Source: Parasitella parasitica (lineage: Eukaryota > Mucoromycota > Mucoromycetes > Mucorales > Mucoraceae). Taken from it: a DNA stretch of 25,423 nt. The notes beneath the pieces are model-generated. The model was not told where the DNA came from, searched no databases, and was given only the letters and a program-made list of their open reading frames with translations. Each line of letters begins with the position of its first letter. Positions within the stretch are counted from its first letter, which is position 1. Positions 9,952 through 18,314 of this stretch are shown here, in pieces. Location: contig MU619425.1 of the NCBI GenBank assembly GCA_025201805.1, forward strand, positions 5,213 through 30,635. Direction: 5' to 3'. Both the position numbers and the translations under genes were made by a program.

Positions 9952-10160
9952 CTAAGCAGATACGGGACAATTCTACAAGAAAAATTAGTGATTAAAAATT
10001 GGATTCACTAAAACCCTACTCTTGTCATATGTACACTAGATCCACAAATTAAGCAGCTTTTAGCTCTATTTTGCTCATGACTATAACTTGATGCAGATGC
10101 TGTTGCAATCTCAGGTACGACGGCAACAGAATTGCTCTTCGAAGTAGTAGAATTTGGCAT
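9952..10160 (-). CDS. 53-aa CCHC zinc-knuckle microprotein, two exons
   Basis: Exon 1 is 10160-10020, intron 10019-9973 (47 nt, GTAGGG donor, CACTAAT branch site, TTGTAG acceptor), exon 2 9972-9952. The product is 53 aa: a Ser/Thr/Ala-rich N terminus (MPNSTTSKSNSVAVV...) and one C-terminal zinc knuckle, CLICGSSVHMTRNCP, which fits C-x2-C-x4-H-x4-C exactly. The fourth ligand lies in exon 2, so the finger exists only after splicing; unspliced RNA ends at TAG within the intron. Such knuckles usually bind single-stranded nucleic acid or proteins. A TATA box and pyrimidine-rich leader precede the ATG, arguing that this is a whole small gene rather than the tail of a larger one. The upstream frame stays open for some codons, so a longer first exon cannot be excluded. 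No specific function is claimed. Confidence 0.6.
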
Positions 10161-10233
10161 ATTTAATGGAAGCTTCTTAGCAAAGAATAAAATAAAAGTA
10201 AAAATAACAAAAGCAAAAGTAAAAGATTAAGAA

Positions 10234-10241
10234 TATTTATA
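10234..10241 (-). promoter_or_regulatory. TATA box of zinc-knuckle gene
   Basis: TATAAATA on the minus strand starts 81 nt before the ATG at 10160 and is followed by a T/C-rich leader (CTTTTACTTTTGCTTTTG), the same layout as other promoters in the window. Confidence 0.45.
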
Positions 10242-10384
10242 CTTTTTTTCCGTTGTCAAACTAATGATGAAGACAATAAGGTAATAATGGCTATTCCAAA
10301 CGTATTGCTCTATGAGTTTTGAATAAACGTTACACTATTTGTTTACAACGTGGAACTGATCTGAGAAATTTCAATATTTTCAAT

Positions 10385-10506
10385 GGATAATCACATTGCC
10401 CGTCTTCCCACTTGCTTCACTTGTACCCGTTTCTCACAACTTCTGTCGTGAGTGTATACAGATTTTACGTAATGCCCGCGCCATATTCTACGCACTGTTG
10501 TCATAG
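10385..10506 (+). pseudogene. RING-finger-like remnant
   Basis: The frame from 10435 reads HNFCRECIQILRNARA before a TAG at 10504-10506. HNFCREC is the second half of a C3HC4 RING (H-x2-C-x2-C). About 10 codons upstream, in another frame starting at ATG 10384, lies TCFTCTRF, which supplies a C-x2-C pair. The two halves are joined only by a frame change, the usual Cys before the His is Ser, and the domain stops early. It is best read as a fragment of a RING protein gene, with a real chance of coincidence given its length. Confidence 0.25.
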
Positions 10507-11099
10507 GTAAAATTTATATTATAAAAGGATTACTAAGTCCTTTACAACTTCATATGCCAATGTGTTACCGTAGTTTCCATTAAAGTATAAGAATGGGGAA
10601 AAGTTTAAAAGCTTACATATGGTACATTTCAATGTAAGACTATGCGACAGCACTAATTTAAGAATTAGATGTTCGTCTTCGTCAAAATATATATTTGAAT
10701 AGGCTGATTTAAAACAGGGGCCGAACCAGTAAAGCTATTGGCAACAAATATTGAGAAAAGGCAATCAAGACGTGAAGAAAAGAAACCTTGTGATGGTTTA
10801 TATATGTGTATAAATGAAAGAAACACATGTGAATCGACCTATTATCAGAGTATACATGTGGCTAATTAATCTTTTGCAGAAAGGGTGTCTTTTAGCCCTA
10901 TTATGCACTAATTTCCAACCCTTGATATTTGGTTTAAATTATTTTCAACGGATTCAAGGAGTACACTTTTACCTGAGATACATAAACATGGTTATGATGG
11001 CGTTAGGAGGAGCTATCACATAAAATGGTGCCACAAACCCTGTAAATGAGAACAAAGAGTCGATTTTATTCACTGATAAGGACAAATTTAAATCATTAT
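10507..11099. other. AT-rich stretch without clear gene
   Basis: No supported feature. A 69-codon open frame at 10814-11023 (+) is rich in hydrophobic residues but shows no family motif, no promoter and no splice partners. The right end is the 3' region of the Ecl1-like gene on the minus strand. Confidence 0.35.
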
Positions 11100-11448
11100 C
11101 TATTTTTGGGTTTGTATTATGATATCTTGAGGCGTTAGTAAACACGCTGAGAGACGTTGATGTGGATTATCAACAATCATAAACGAAGAAGCCGACTTTG
11201 AGCGAAAGAAGGATTTCTGTTTTTTTAGTTTGAGATTAGGTATTGCAATTGTGGACTCGCTTGTGGCAAGTTTTAACTGATTTTTATCATCGCCTTGTGC
11301 TTCTTCTTTTGCGCGACATGATGTGGAACAGAAATTACTACACAACAGCTATAGATCAATCTGTAAATCTTTCTAGCTTTAAATGGTCTATTTACACTAC
11401 GTCTCCAGTCAATTGACTCTCGCAGAATAAACAAATATCTGTATTCAT
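11100..11448 (-). CDS. Ecl1-like small cysteine-rich protein
   Basis: Exon 1 is 11448-11401, intron 11400-11349 (52 nt, GTAGTG...CTATAG), exon 2 11348-11100; phase 0, 98 aa. The N terminus has CLFCESQLTGD and, after the junction, FCSTSCRAKEEA, the C-x2-C and C-S-x-x-C pattern of the fungal Ecl1 (extender of chronological lifespan) family, which begins with M-D/N-x-D and a similar Cys quartet. An additional Cys (LLCSN) sits just before. The rest is basic and Ser-rich (KKQKSFFRSKSASSF) with a hydrophobic end. In Schizosaccharomyces pombe, Ecl1 proteins affect lifespan and respond to nutrient limitation. That role is transferred by family only. The gene is divergent from the AVT-type transporter, 239 bp between start codons, so they may share a promoter. 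Confidence 0.55.
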
Positions 11449-11686
11449 AGTTCTGTCAAATTAAGAATAAAAAGCAAAACAAGTACCTCATAATGATATA
11501 GAAACTCGGACAATTCTTTGATTTATTGGCTTTTTCTGTCAAATTCTGAAGAATCAACAAACATGCAAATGAATCATAAACATCAACGCAGTGAATGGTC
11601 ACATTAAGGAACCCAAAAAAACAAAACAAAAAAAAACAGTGCATGCAGTTTCTCTCCTTTGTAAGAGCGTATCATTTCATTATACC

Positions 11687-13294
11687 ATGGCAGCTGCTGA
11701 ATATAAGCCTTTGGAAGGGGATGATGATATAAATGCACCACAATCACCACCACAATCAGCCACAACTATAACACCACACACTTTTATCCAACCCACTACT
11801 ATTTATGTCCAGGACTATGAACAACAGCATGCAACTGCCTCCCCGACTAGCTGTGTCATTAATCTTGCAAATACTATCCTGGGAACAGGCATGCTTGCAA
11901 TGGTAAACATGAGCATGCATTTTTTTGCTTGAGCATACGCATTAACAACATACAAAAGCCTTCTGCTATGGCATCTGTAGGTATTCTACCCGGTATACTA
12001 CTGATTTCATTTTCTGCCCTGGCCTCAGGAACAGGACTCTATTTTTTGACGAGATGTGCAGCACGTACAGAGGGAAGAAATGCGTCATTTTTTGCCATCT
12101 CCAAGCTAACATGGCCTAAAGTCGCTGTATTGTTCGATTTGGCCATCGCCATTAAATGCTTTGGCGTAGCAGTGTCCTATTTGATCATTATTGGCGATTT
12201 GATGCCACAAGTTATTGGTTCGTTCTCGAATCACGCCAGTATTGCCTATTTCTTGACAGATCGACGTTTTTGGATCACGATATTTATGTTGACCTTGGTC
12301 TTACCGCTGAGTTTTTTAAGGAGATTGGACTCACTCAAGTACACAAGCCTAGTTGCTTTAGTAGCTGTTGTATATCTCTGCGTCATTGTCGTTTATCACT
12401 ATTCTTCACCAACATATCCACCTCCACCACAAGATGCTATTCAGCTGGGCACATTTAGTGTAAATGTGTTGGGACATTTGCCTGTATTTGTCTTTGCATT
12501 TACTTGTCATCAAAATGTAAGGCTAAAAATAGGCACCCAGAAGACCTAAAACTAACATGATCACAAGATCTTTTCTGTTTACAATGAGCTTAAAGATAAT
12601 AGCAAGAGATCAGTTAATAATGTAATTACTATTTCGATTGGTTGCGCAGCCTTCGTCTATGAAGCCATTGCTATATTGGGGTATCTAAGCTTTGGCAAAG
12701 ATGTCCGAGGAAACATCATCATGGAATGTAACGTATTGCGATTTTAACATCTAAACAGCAATTGATTAATGCATTGATTATCAGATCCGCCTAGCTATTT
12801 TGTTGCTGGCGGCCGTTTAGCGATTGTAGTACTGGTAATATTCAGCTATCCTTTACAAGCTCACCCCTGCAGAGCTTCCTTGGATAAGGTGTTGGCCTGG
12901 GGGTCGCATTCGACCACGGGTTCAAAATTGCCTCCTCCTCCTTCAGCCTTCAAGTTCTTTGCCATGACAACGTTCATCTTGATCCTGAGCTATATTGTTG
13001 CCATAACTGTCAGTGAACTTGATTTGGTAAGTATGCCATGTTGATAATCAGAAATACAAGAAAAATCTCAGCTTTTTTTTTATTGTTATTAAGGTATTGT
13101 CTTTTGTCGGATCTACAGGGTCTACAACAATCTCATTCATACTGCCAGGCCTGTTCTACTACAAGATCCATGAGAATGACCCCTGGAGCCCTTCCAAGAT
13201 AATTGCAGTCTTATTAGCTGCATATGGTACCTTTGTTATGACAGTGTGTCTAACATTTAATATAATGCGCTTGACAAATCACATCACCGCATGA
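11687..13294 (+). CDS. AVT-type vacuolar amino-acid transporter (SLC38/AAAP family)
   Basis: Five exons: 11687-11902, 11959-12516, 12568-12727, 12785-13026, 13094-13294 (introns 51-67 nt, all in phase) give 458 aa. A hydrophilic N-terminal tail of about 50 residues leads to TSCVINLANTILGTGMLAM followed across intron 1 by PSAMASVGILPG, the hallmark first helix of AAAP transporters. About eleven membrane helices follow, with YFLTRCAAR, FGVAVSYLIIIGDLMPQV, VFAFTCHQNIFSVYNELKD (spliced), LGYLSFG, FSYPLQAHPCRASLDK and FVGSTGSTTISFILPGLFYY. Yeast AVT5-AVT7 export amino acids from the vacuole, and animal SLC38 members do related transport. The substrate here is not visible. The start at 11687 is the first ATG in frame; upstream in-frame sequence is open but has no ATG. 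Intact, no anomalies. Confidence 0.92.
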
Positions 13295-13338
13295 AACATC
13301 GAGCATCGCATAGACAATAGCACTATCCTTTAATTATA

Positions 13339-13344
13339 ATAAAG
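13339..13344 (+). terminator. Polyadenylation signal of AVT-type transporter gene
   Basis: AATAAA in the context TATAATAAAGAC lies 45 nt after the stop codon at 13294. Confidence 0.5.
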
Positions 13345-13436
13345 ACAACTCGAGATTCATTATCGGTTGCACTGGCGTTTATGTACGTTGTTCATTCAGA
13401 AACAAGTTTGTTAAATAACCTACCTGCATCATGTAG

Positions 13437-13484
13437 TATAAATACTCGCTCTCAATATACCAAAAATCAGCTTTTCCTCTTCTT
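13437..13484 (+). promoter_or_regulatory. TATA box and pyrimidine initiator of Myb/SANT gene
   Basis: TATAAATA (13437-13444) is followed 32 nt later by AGCTTTTCCTCTTCTT (13469-13484), identical to the element at 7759-7774. The ATG is at 13517 with a second in-frame ATG at 13526. The spacing matches TATA-to-start distances, so transcription probably begins in or near the pyrimidine element. Confidence 0.55.
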
Positions 13485-13516
13485 TTCTTATTTTCAAAAA
13501 ATTATTTATACTGTAC

Positions 13517-15793
13517 ATGATAAACATGGTTACAACTAGCCCAACTTCTCCTCCCAGCGTCGCAAGGACCCAAAAAGAACAAGAAGCTGCCGACAGCCTA
13601 ATTGATCTTCAGCAACGAGATTCGGACCCTTGCGATGATAATGATGATGGCGTTGCAAAAACTGAAGATAATGGTGTCAGCTCTCCATCAAACAGCTCTC
13701 CAATTGAAAACACACATCCCACCTCACCTATTATTGATACCTCAGCTGATCCTCTTTATCAGTGCAGCCCCAATAGCCAAGACAATGCATCGATCAAACT
13801 TGAACCATCGCCCGAGCAATCGCCTACAGCCAGTCGCCACGGGCTGATTCTTCTCCCACCCATCAATAGACCAAGAGAATCAGCTGTTCGATCAACCCTC
13901 GATAGAACATTGCCTGTGCTTGATACCCTTTTCCGCGAAGAAGACGAAATCTTTTACCGACAGTCAGCACTATCTGCTTCAAGACATAGTCATGAACATC
14001 AGCACCACCGCTCAAGGAAAAACAAGCGTGTTGAACGAGGCAGCAAGTCTCCCAAGCCTAATCAGTATAATCAAGAAACCCACGCTCCTGCACAACAGCT
14101 GGCACATGCTCCAAGACGGGGTCGTGGTCATGCTCGTGTGCAGTCTCATGTTCAATTTGAAGCCCATGCCCATGCTCCTACTAATGCACAAATTTATCAT
14201 TTATCTAAGGCACAAGCGCAGGCTTATGGCCAGCCTCAGTTAGATCAACGAGAGCCGATTTTTCAACATGAAATGCAAACCATAAAAAGCTCTCGCTCAT
14301 CTCAAAAGAAAAACAGATTAAAGCCACCCTACCAACTCCCCTCCATGAGCCATAATGTTCGTGGACTAGAAGACCATCGTAATTCACAAGCCTGGTCAGA
14401 GCCAAGCGGTAGCAAAATCAAAAGCCCATCAGACCATATTGATCGGAAATCACTGCAAAACTCCTTCTCCATCTACGAGGATGGTACTCGCATTCGACGC
14501 ACCATCTTGAACAGTCGACAACAGTCTCCTGTCTCTGTTTCGCCTACCTCCTCGACTTCGTCATCCCCTCGTCAAAACCAGATGGAAACCATGGCACATC
14601 GCGGACATCGTCTTATCAAAAGTCCTTCTCGACAACTGTCTCGTCAACTGCCAGCTCAACAACAAGCAGTAGTTTTATACCAAAAATCTGAAAATCAAGA
14701 AGCAGGTCAACAGCATCCATCCCCGTATCATTTGGCTCCACAGCAGTCAACTTACCACCAAGGTAGAGGCACCCAAATGCGCACTTTAGATCAACCCGGA
14801 TCGTCGCACGGGAGAGTATCATTACAGCCCGTTGTGTACTATCAACCCATTGATCCGCGCCAGGCTCAACCTAGTAGCTACGTCTCGCAGCAAGTATACA
14901 TCCAGAGAGATTCGCAAACTTATCGTCAACAGCAAATGTATGAGCAAAGTATGCATCCAGCACATCAACAGCAGCAATACCAGCAGCAGCAGCAACAACA
15001 GCAAAAACTGCAACAACTTCATCAACAACAACGTTACCAGCAATACCTTCAACAGCAGCAACAGCAGCGTCTTTCTCAGCTGTCATCGAGCCATGAAATG
15101 GCCAAGAGTCATCTTCAGCAAGCAATGAACCAAGTCAAAGCTGCATCACGCCAAAAAAGAGAAACTAATGCTAGCCACGACCGCTTACCTCGCAAAAAAC
15201 CACAGGCTTACAGGGAAGAGAGGCCAACTAGTACATCGCCTGCAAACACATCTGATACTGCTATAACCGCAGAGGCAGAAGATGAGGATGTGTATAAAGC
15301 AAACGAACACGAGGAAGATGACGAAGATGACGACGATGACGAAGATGATGATGACGACGACGATGATGAAGATGGCGAGGTCGTACGTGCTGGTCCATCT
15401 AGAAGTTACTCCAACTTCCAAAATCCCAGCAAAACAGAAAAGAAGTCTACTAAAATCAACAAGAAGGGCAAAATCGTCAAGGAAAAGCCTCGATGGACAT
15501 CTCAGTTGCGTGAGGCACTGTTGAAGACTATTATCTCATTCAAGACTCTAGACGACATGACAAGTTTTCATTGGAGTGAAATTGGCAAAAAAGTGGGTCG
15601 CTCAGGGAAAGCCTGCAAAGATCAATGGCGAAGAGCCCTGTTGCCTAAAATTCAGCAAATATTTGATCCCTGCGATCACTGCGAGCAAGATTGCAGTGCC
15701 GGCTGCCCTGCTTCTTTGCATCATCATCACCAACAGCATCAACAACATCAACACCAACAACAACACCAACAACATCGTAATAATAAGAATTAA
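13517..15793 (+). CDS. Gln- and Asp-rich Myb/SANT-like DNA-binding protein
   Basis: A single exon of 758 aa. Most of the protein is low complexity: Ser/Pro-rich N terminus with SP/TP sites, His- and Ala-rich part, Gln-rich stretch (about residues 485-517) and an acidic run of Asp and Glu (about 594-620). A basic linker leads to one Myb/SANT-like helix-turn-helix (about 656-710) with the Trp-spaced signature RWTSQL...F-H-W-SEIGKKVGRSGKACKDQWRRALLP. Immediately after comes a Cys cluster, CDHCEQDCSAGC, then a His/Gln tail. The layout fits a nuclear transcription factor with activation regions and a sequence-specific domain. Its targets are unknown. The single Myb repeat and Cys cluster could also suggest a chromatin-associated protein. 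The gene is convergent with the cytochrome b5 gene. Confidence 0.8.
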   Translation: MINMVTTSPTSPPSVARTQKEQEAADSLIDLQQRDSDPCDDNDDGVAKTEDNGVSSPSNSSPIENTHPTSPIIDTSADPLYQCSPNSQDNASIKLEPSPEQSPTASRHGLILLPPINRPRESAVRSTLDRTLPVLDTLFREEDEIFYRQSALSASRHSHEHQHHRSRKNKRVERGSKSPKPNQYNQETHAPAQQLAHAPRRGRGHARVQSHVQFEAHAHAPTNAQIYHLSKAQAQAYGQPQLDQREPIFQHEMQTIKSSRSSQKKNRLKPPYQLPSMSHNVRGLEDHRNSQAWSEPSGSKIKSPSDHIDRKSLQNSFSIYEDGTRIRRTILNSRQQSPVSVSPTSSTSSSPRQNQMETMAHRGHRLIKSPSRQLSRQLPAQQQAVVLYQKSENQEAGQQHPSPYHLAPQQSTYHQGRGTQMRTLDQPGSSHGRVSLQPVVYYQPIDPRQAQPSSYVSQQVYIQRDSQTYRQQQMYEQSMHPAHQQQQYQQQQQQQQKLQQLHQQQRYQQYLQQQQQQRLSQLSSSHEMAKSHLQQAMNQVKAASRQKRETNASHDRLPRKKPQAYREERPTSTSPANTSDTAITAEAEDEDVYKANEHEEDDEDDDDDEDDDDDDDDEDGEVVRAGPSRSYSNFQNPSKTEKKSTKINKKGKIVKEKPRWTSQLREALLKTIISFKTLDDMTSFHWSEIGKKVGRSGKACKDQWRRALLPKIQQIFDPCDHCEQDCSAGCPASLHHHHQQHQQHQHQQQHQQHRNNKN

Positions 15794-15833
15794 AATGTAT
15801 ATAGATATAACCCTAAAATGTCAATCATTTTGT

Positions 15834-15839
15834 AATAAA
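15834..15839 (+). terminator. Polyadenylation signal of Myb/SANT gene
   Basis: AATAAA in TGTAATAAAGAA lies 40 nt past the stop codon, between two convergent genes. Confidence 0.5.
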
Positions 15840-15918
15840 GAATCCACTTATTAGACTATAAAAACGAGAATTGCTTCATTGTTTACTGCGCATCATTAAA
15901 ATAACAGTGGAAAGGCCA

Positions 15919-16170
15919 TTATAACTTTGATTGAGATTCATTAATCACACCAATTTGCATAGGAAGCCCTACTTGTTGCATAACCGAGTCATTGTGCAGC
16001 GACTTGAATTGCTTGGTAGCGTCTTTTCCTGCCATCTTGACGAGAACCTTCTTACCCCCTGGATGCTCATTGACGAACCGAGTCAGATCAAACACTTTTC
16101 CTTCTATAACAACCCAGATGTCCTGAGCGGTATTGTGCTGAGCAACCTCTTCGATAGTGTAAGAATTCAT
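15919..16170 (-). CDS. Soluble cytochrome b5-like heme protein
   Basis: A single exon encoding 83 aa, essentially one cytochrome b5 domain. [14 protein letters not shown] carries the first axial heme ligand (His36) and FKSLHND the second (His59); [10 protein letters not shown] and [15 protein letters not shown] are the family's N-terminal strands. Microsomal cytochrome b5 has a C-terminal membrane anchor of 20-30 residues. This one ends 24 residues after the second His without a hydrophobic segment, so it should be soluble. Small soluble b5 proteins pass electrons to reductases or oxygenases, but no partner gene is adjacent. The leader between ATG and upstream sequence contains a long A tract on the coding strand (16198-16214). 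Intact. Confidence 0.9.
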   Translation of the reverse strand: MNSYTIEEVAQHNTAQDIWVVIEGKVFDLTRFVNEHPGGKKVLVKMAGKDATKQFKSLHNDSVMQQVGLPMQIGVINESQSKL

Positions 16171-16361
16171 TATTTGAAGTAGAGTTTTTCTTTTTTCTTT
16201 TTTTTTTTTTTTTTATAAGAAAAGAAAGAGAAAGATTACACAAACAAATGACAGGGTTGGTTGCAAGCAGATATGCTGAGTGATACGGAAACACGCGCAT
16301 GTGGTAATATGGTTAATTGACATGTTGCACGTGATCTTTAATGTTGATCTTTATTTTTACA

Positions 16362-18149
16362 TCAATGGGCAGAGCACTTTCGAGCATATACATGATGCAG
16401 ATTCATAAATGCTTTTTGTGAATCCAGCTCTGTATTCATAGTTTCTATGTCATCGTTGTAGGGAATACCGTCGCTGCTGCTGCTGCTTATACTGCCTCGA
16501 TCACTCGCTACTGAATCTAAATCGACATGTTGAATGAAATCCATGAACAAATCGTTAATGCTATCTCTAAAAATGACACCAAGCTTTCCACCCCAAACAC
16601 CTAACGGTAATGAAATATAGTTTGAGCCAAAGTGCTTCTTCTTTCTCCTTCTAGTCTGGTCCGAGTCTTGGTCCAACGGCTCTTGTTTATGAGATTCGAA
16701 AACATCGGATGTGAGATCACCCAGTTTTCGAGCTAAACGTGGATTTAAATCATGGGATTCCATCATTTGAAATACTAGAAGTCATCAATGAATTTACAAT
16801 ACCATATACGCACATGAAAATATACATGCCTTTTGCGTTTAATTTGTGTGTAGTTGGTCCTGCCTTTGGGTTGCCATAAATTCTCATGTCCAATTCATAC
16901 AGCTCAACGTAACCCTCTGGTTTGCAAACCCGATGACATTCCTGAACCATCTCCCGATAACAATCATCACCGTAGGCGTCCAACAAGAACCGAGCATATA
17001 TAAAATCAAACGATTCGGCAGGGATGTCTTTGATGGTTTTGAGGATATCATAATAGCATCGAATGTATTTAAAGTTTTTCGGTACTTTTCTCTGATCAGG
17101 GCAAGGGCCACCAGTTTTATCATCCAAGCCAACCACCAGCCAGTTTGGACATAATGCTGCTGTCTCAGTGCACCACGTCCCATCTCCACAACCTATATGC
17201 AGAACATGCTTTTTTGATTCCATGTGCATGGGGCTCTGAAAGGGACTATAACAGAAATGACAGTTAAAATGCGCATTGCAACCATGTATATTTGAGCTTA
17301 CCCATTCAAGGCAAGTCGAATCAAATCATTACGTATCGCAGATCTTGTAAACAATCTAGACTTAAAATCGCCAGCCAAGTGCGGGCCATCTTGATCGGTA
17401 TCCTCGTCTTCGTCGGTCTGCTCCAGCGTGCCAAGTTCATCCCAATCAACCAGGTCACCATCTTTCTTGAGCTTTTTGAATCCCACCTCAGGACGGTCAA
17501 TATCTTCAGGCAGCGCAAAAACAGAATTTTCCCTGCTACTGTCTTCAGCGCCAATGTTTTGATTAGTAGCAGGATCATCAGCAGTTGCCATGCTGATGTT
17601 TGTGTTACATAAACAAGGCGGATGCTTGGTCCAGTCTTTGGAACGCACACTATCATCATCTTCTTCTTTTTGCTCTTCCCATTCATTGTCAGCATCACTA
17701 ATTGACGTAGAAGCATGGTTGCAACAAGCACAGCATTTTGATTGAAGCTGGCGGTCTGAATCTGTCGAGTAGTCGCCATTTTCATGCTGTTTGTCAGTGT
17801 CGTTGTTGTTATACTCTGCAGCACAAGAATGATTGCGAAATAGTAATCCATGGGGTCTGTGAAAATGAATCAGATTGTTCTTAAATTTTTGCACGCCACC
17901 GCTAGCAGCAAATATACTCTTTCCTATAGATTTTTCGTCGTAGCTGTTTGTATCCGCACTTGATCGACCAGCAGTAGGAGGCTCCACATTGGATATTGTA
18001 ATAGGCTTGCTGCTATGCTGTGCTACAACAGGCTCATTGTTGACAGCATTCTTTTGCTGATCGCTCGCGCTCACTGGTGGTCTTTTGTCATGGTGGTTTT
18101 TGATATGTTGCAACCAAGTTAGCAGTGTATGCTTGTTCTTCTTTGACAT
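16362..18149 (-). CDS. Fungal SAM-dependent methyltransferase, UMTA/LaeA-like
   Basis: Three exons: 18149-17302, 17245-16830, 16774-16362, giving 558 aa. The first 280 residues are hydrophilic and low complexity (Asn, Ser, acidic, a CCACC cysteine patch), probably disordered. The Rossmann methyltransferase fold begins where exon 1 meets exon 2: RNDLIRLALNGPFQSPMH, then motif I VLHIGCGDGTW (about 297-307), VVGLDDK, the FDFIYAR motif and an EGYVELYELDM strand. Exon 3 has LNPRLARKLGDL and YISLPLGVWGGKLG, features of fungal UMTA-type enzymes related to the secondary-metabolism regulator LaeA. The substrate is unknown. Intron 1 (17301-17246) is GT-AG. Intron 2 (16829-16775) only keeps frame as a GC-AG intron, joining NAK to VFQMMESHDLNPRLA. 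The start at 18149 is the first ATG past a T33 tract. Confidence 0.85.
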
Positions 18150-18159
18150 GTTTTCACTG

Positions 18160-18192
<33 letters not shown>
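18160..18192 (-). repeat. Poly(T)33 tract in methyltransferase leader
   Basis: 33 consecutive A on the plus strand (T on the coding strand) lie 10 nt before the ATG and 8 nt after the TATA box. The tract occupies the expected transcription start zone, and its length is likely to vary between strains and be error-prone in sequencing. Confidence 0.9.
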
Positions 18193-18194
<2 letters not shown>

Positions 18195-18200
18195 CCGGAT

Positions 18201-18207
18201 TTTTATA
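18201..18207 (-). promoter_or_regulatory. TATA box of methyltransferase gene
   Basis: TATAAAA in the context CTAGTATAAAAATCC on the minus strand lies 52-58 nt before the ATG at 18149, immediately before the T33 tract. Confidence 0.5.
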
Positions 18208-18314
18208 CTAGTCATAATCTTGCTTTATTAGATGTGGGGAGTGTATCATACATTAATGCCAGCTTGAGTTTCTAAAGAAGTGGACCAGAGAAACTGTTTT
18301 ATTTAACGACAATA

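Noticed and set aside
10814-11023. 69-codon hydrophobic ORF as a small membrane protein
   Set aside because: Hydrophobic content follows from AT-rich codons; no promoter, no Kozak-like context and no splice partners.
14822-15125. Leu- and Val-rich minus-strand frames that look like membrane proteins
   Set aside because: They are antisense translations of the CAG/CAA and GAT/GAC repeats in the Myb/SANT gene.
18150-18215. N-terminal extension of the methyltransferase containing a Phe run
   Set aside because: The Phe run is only the translated T33 tract upstream of the real ATG at 18149; the TATA box at 18201-18207 lies inside the extension.
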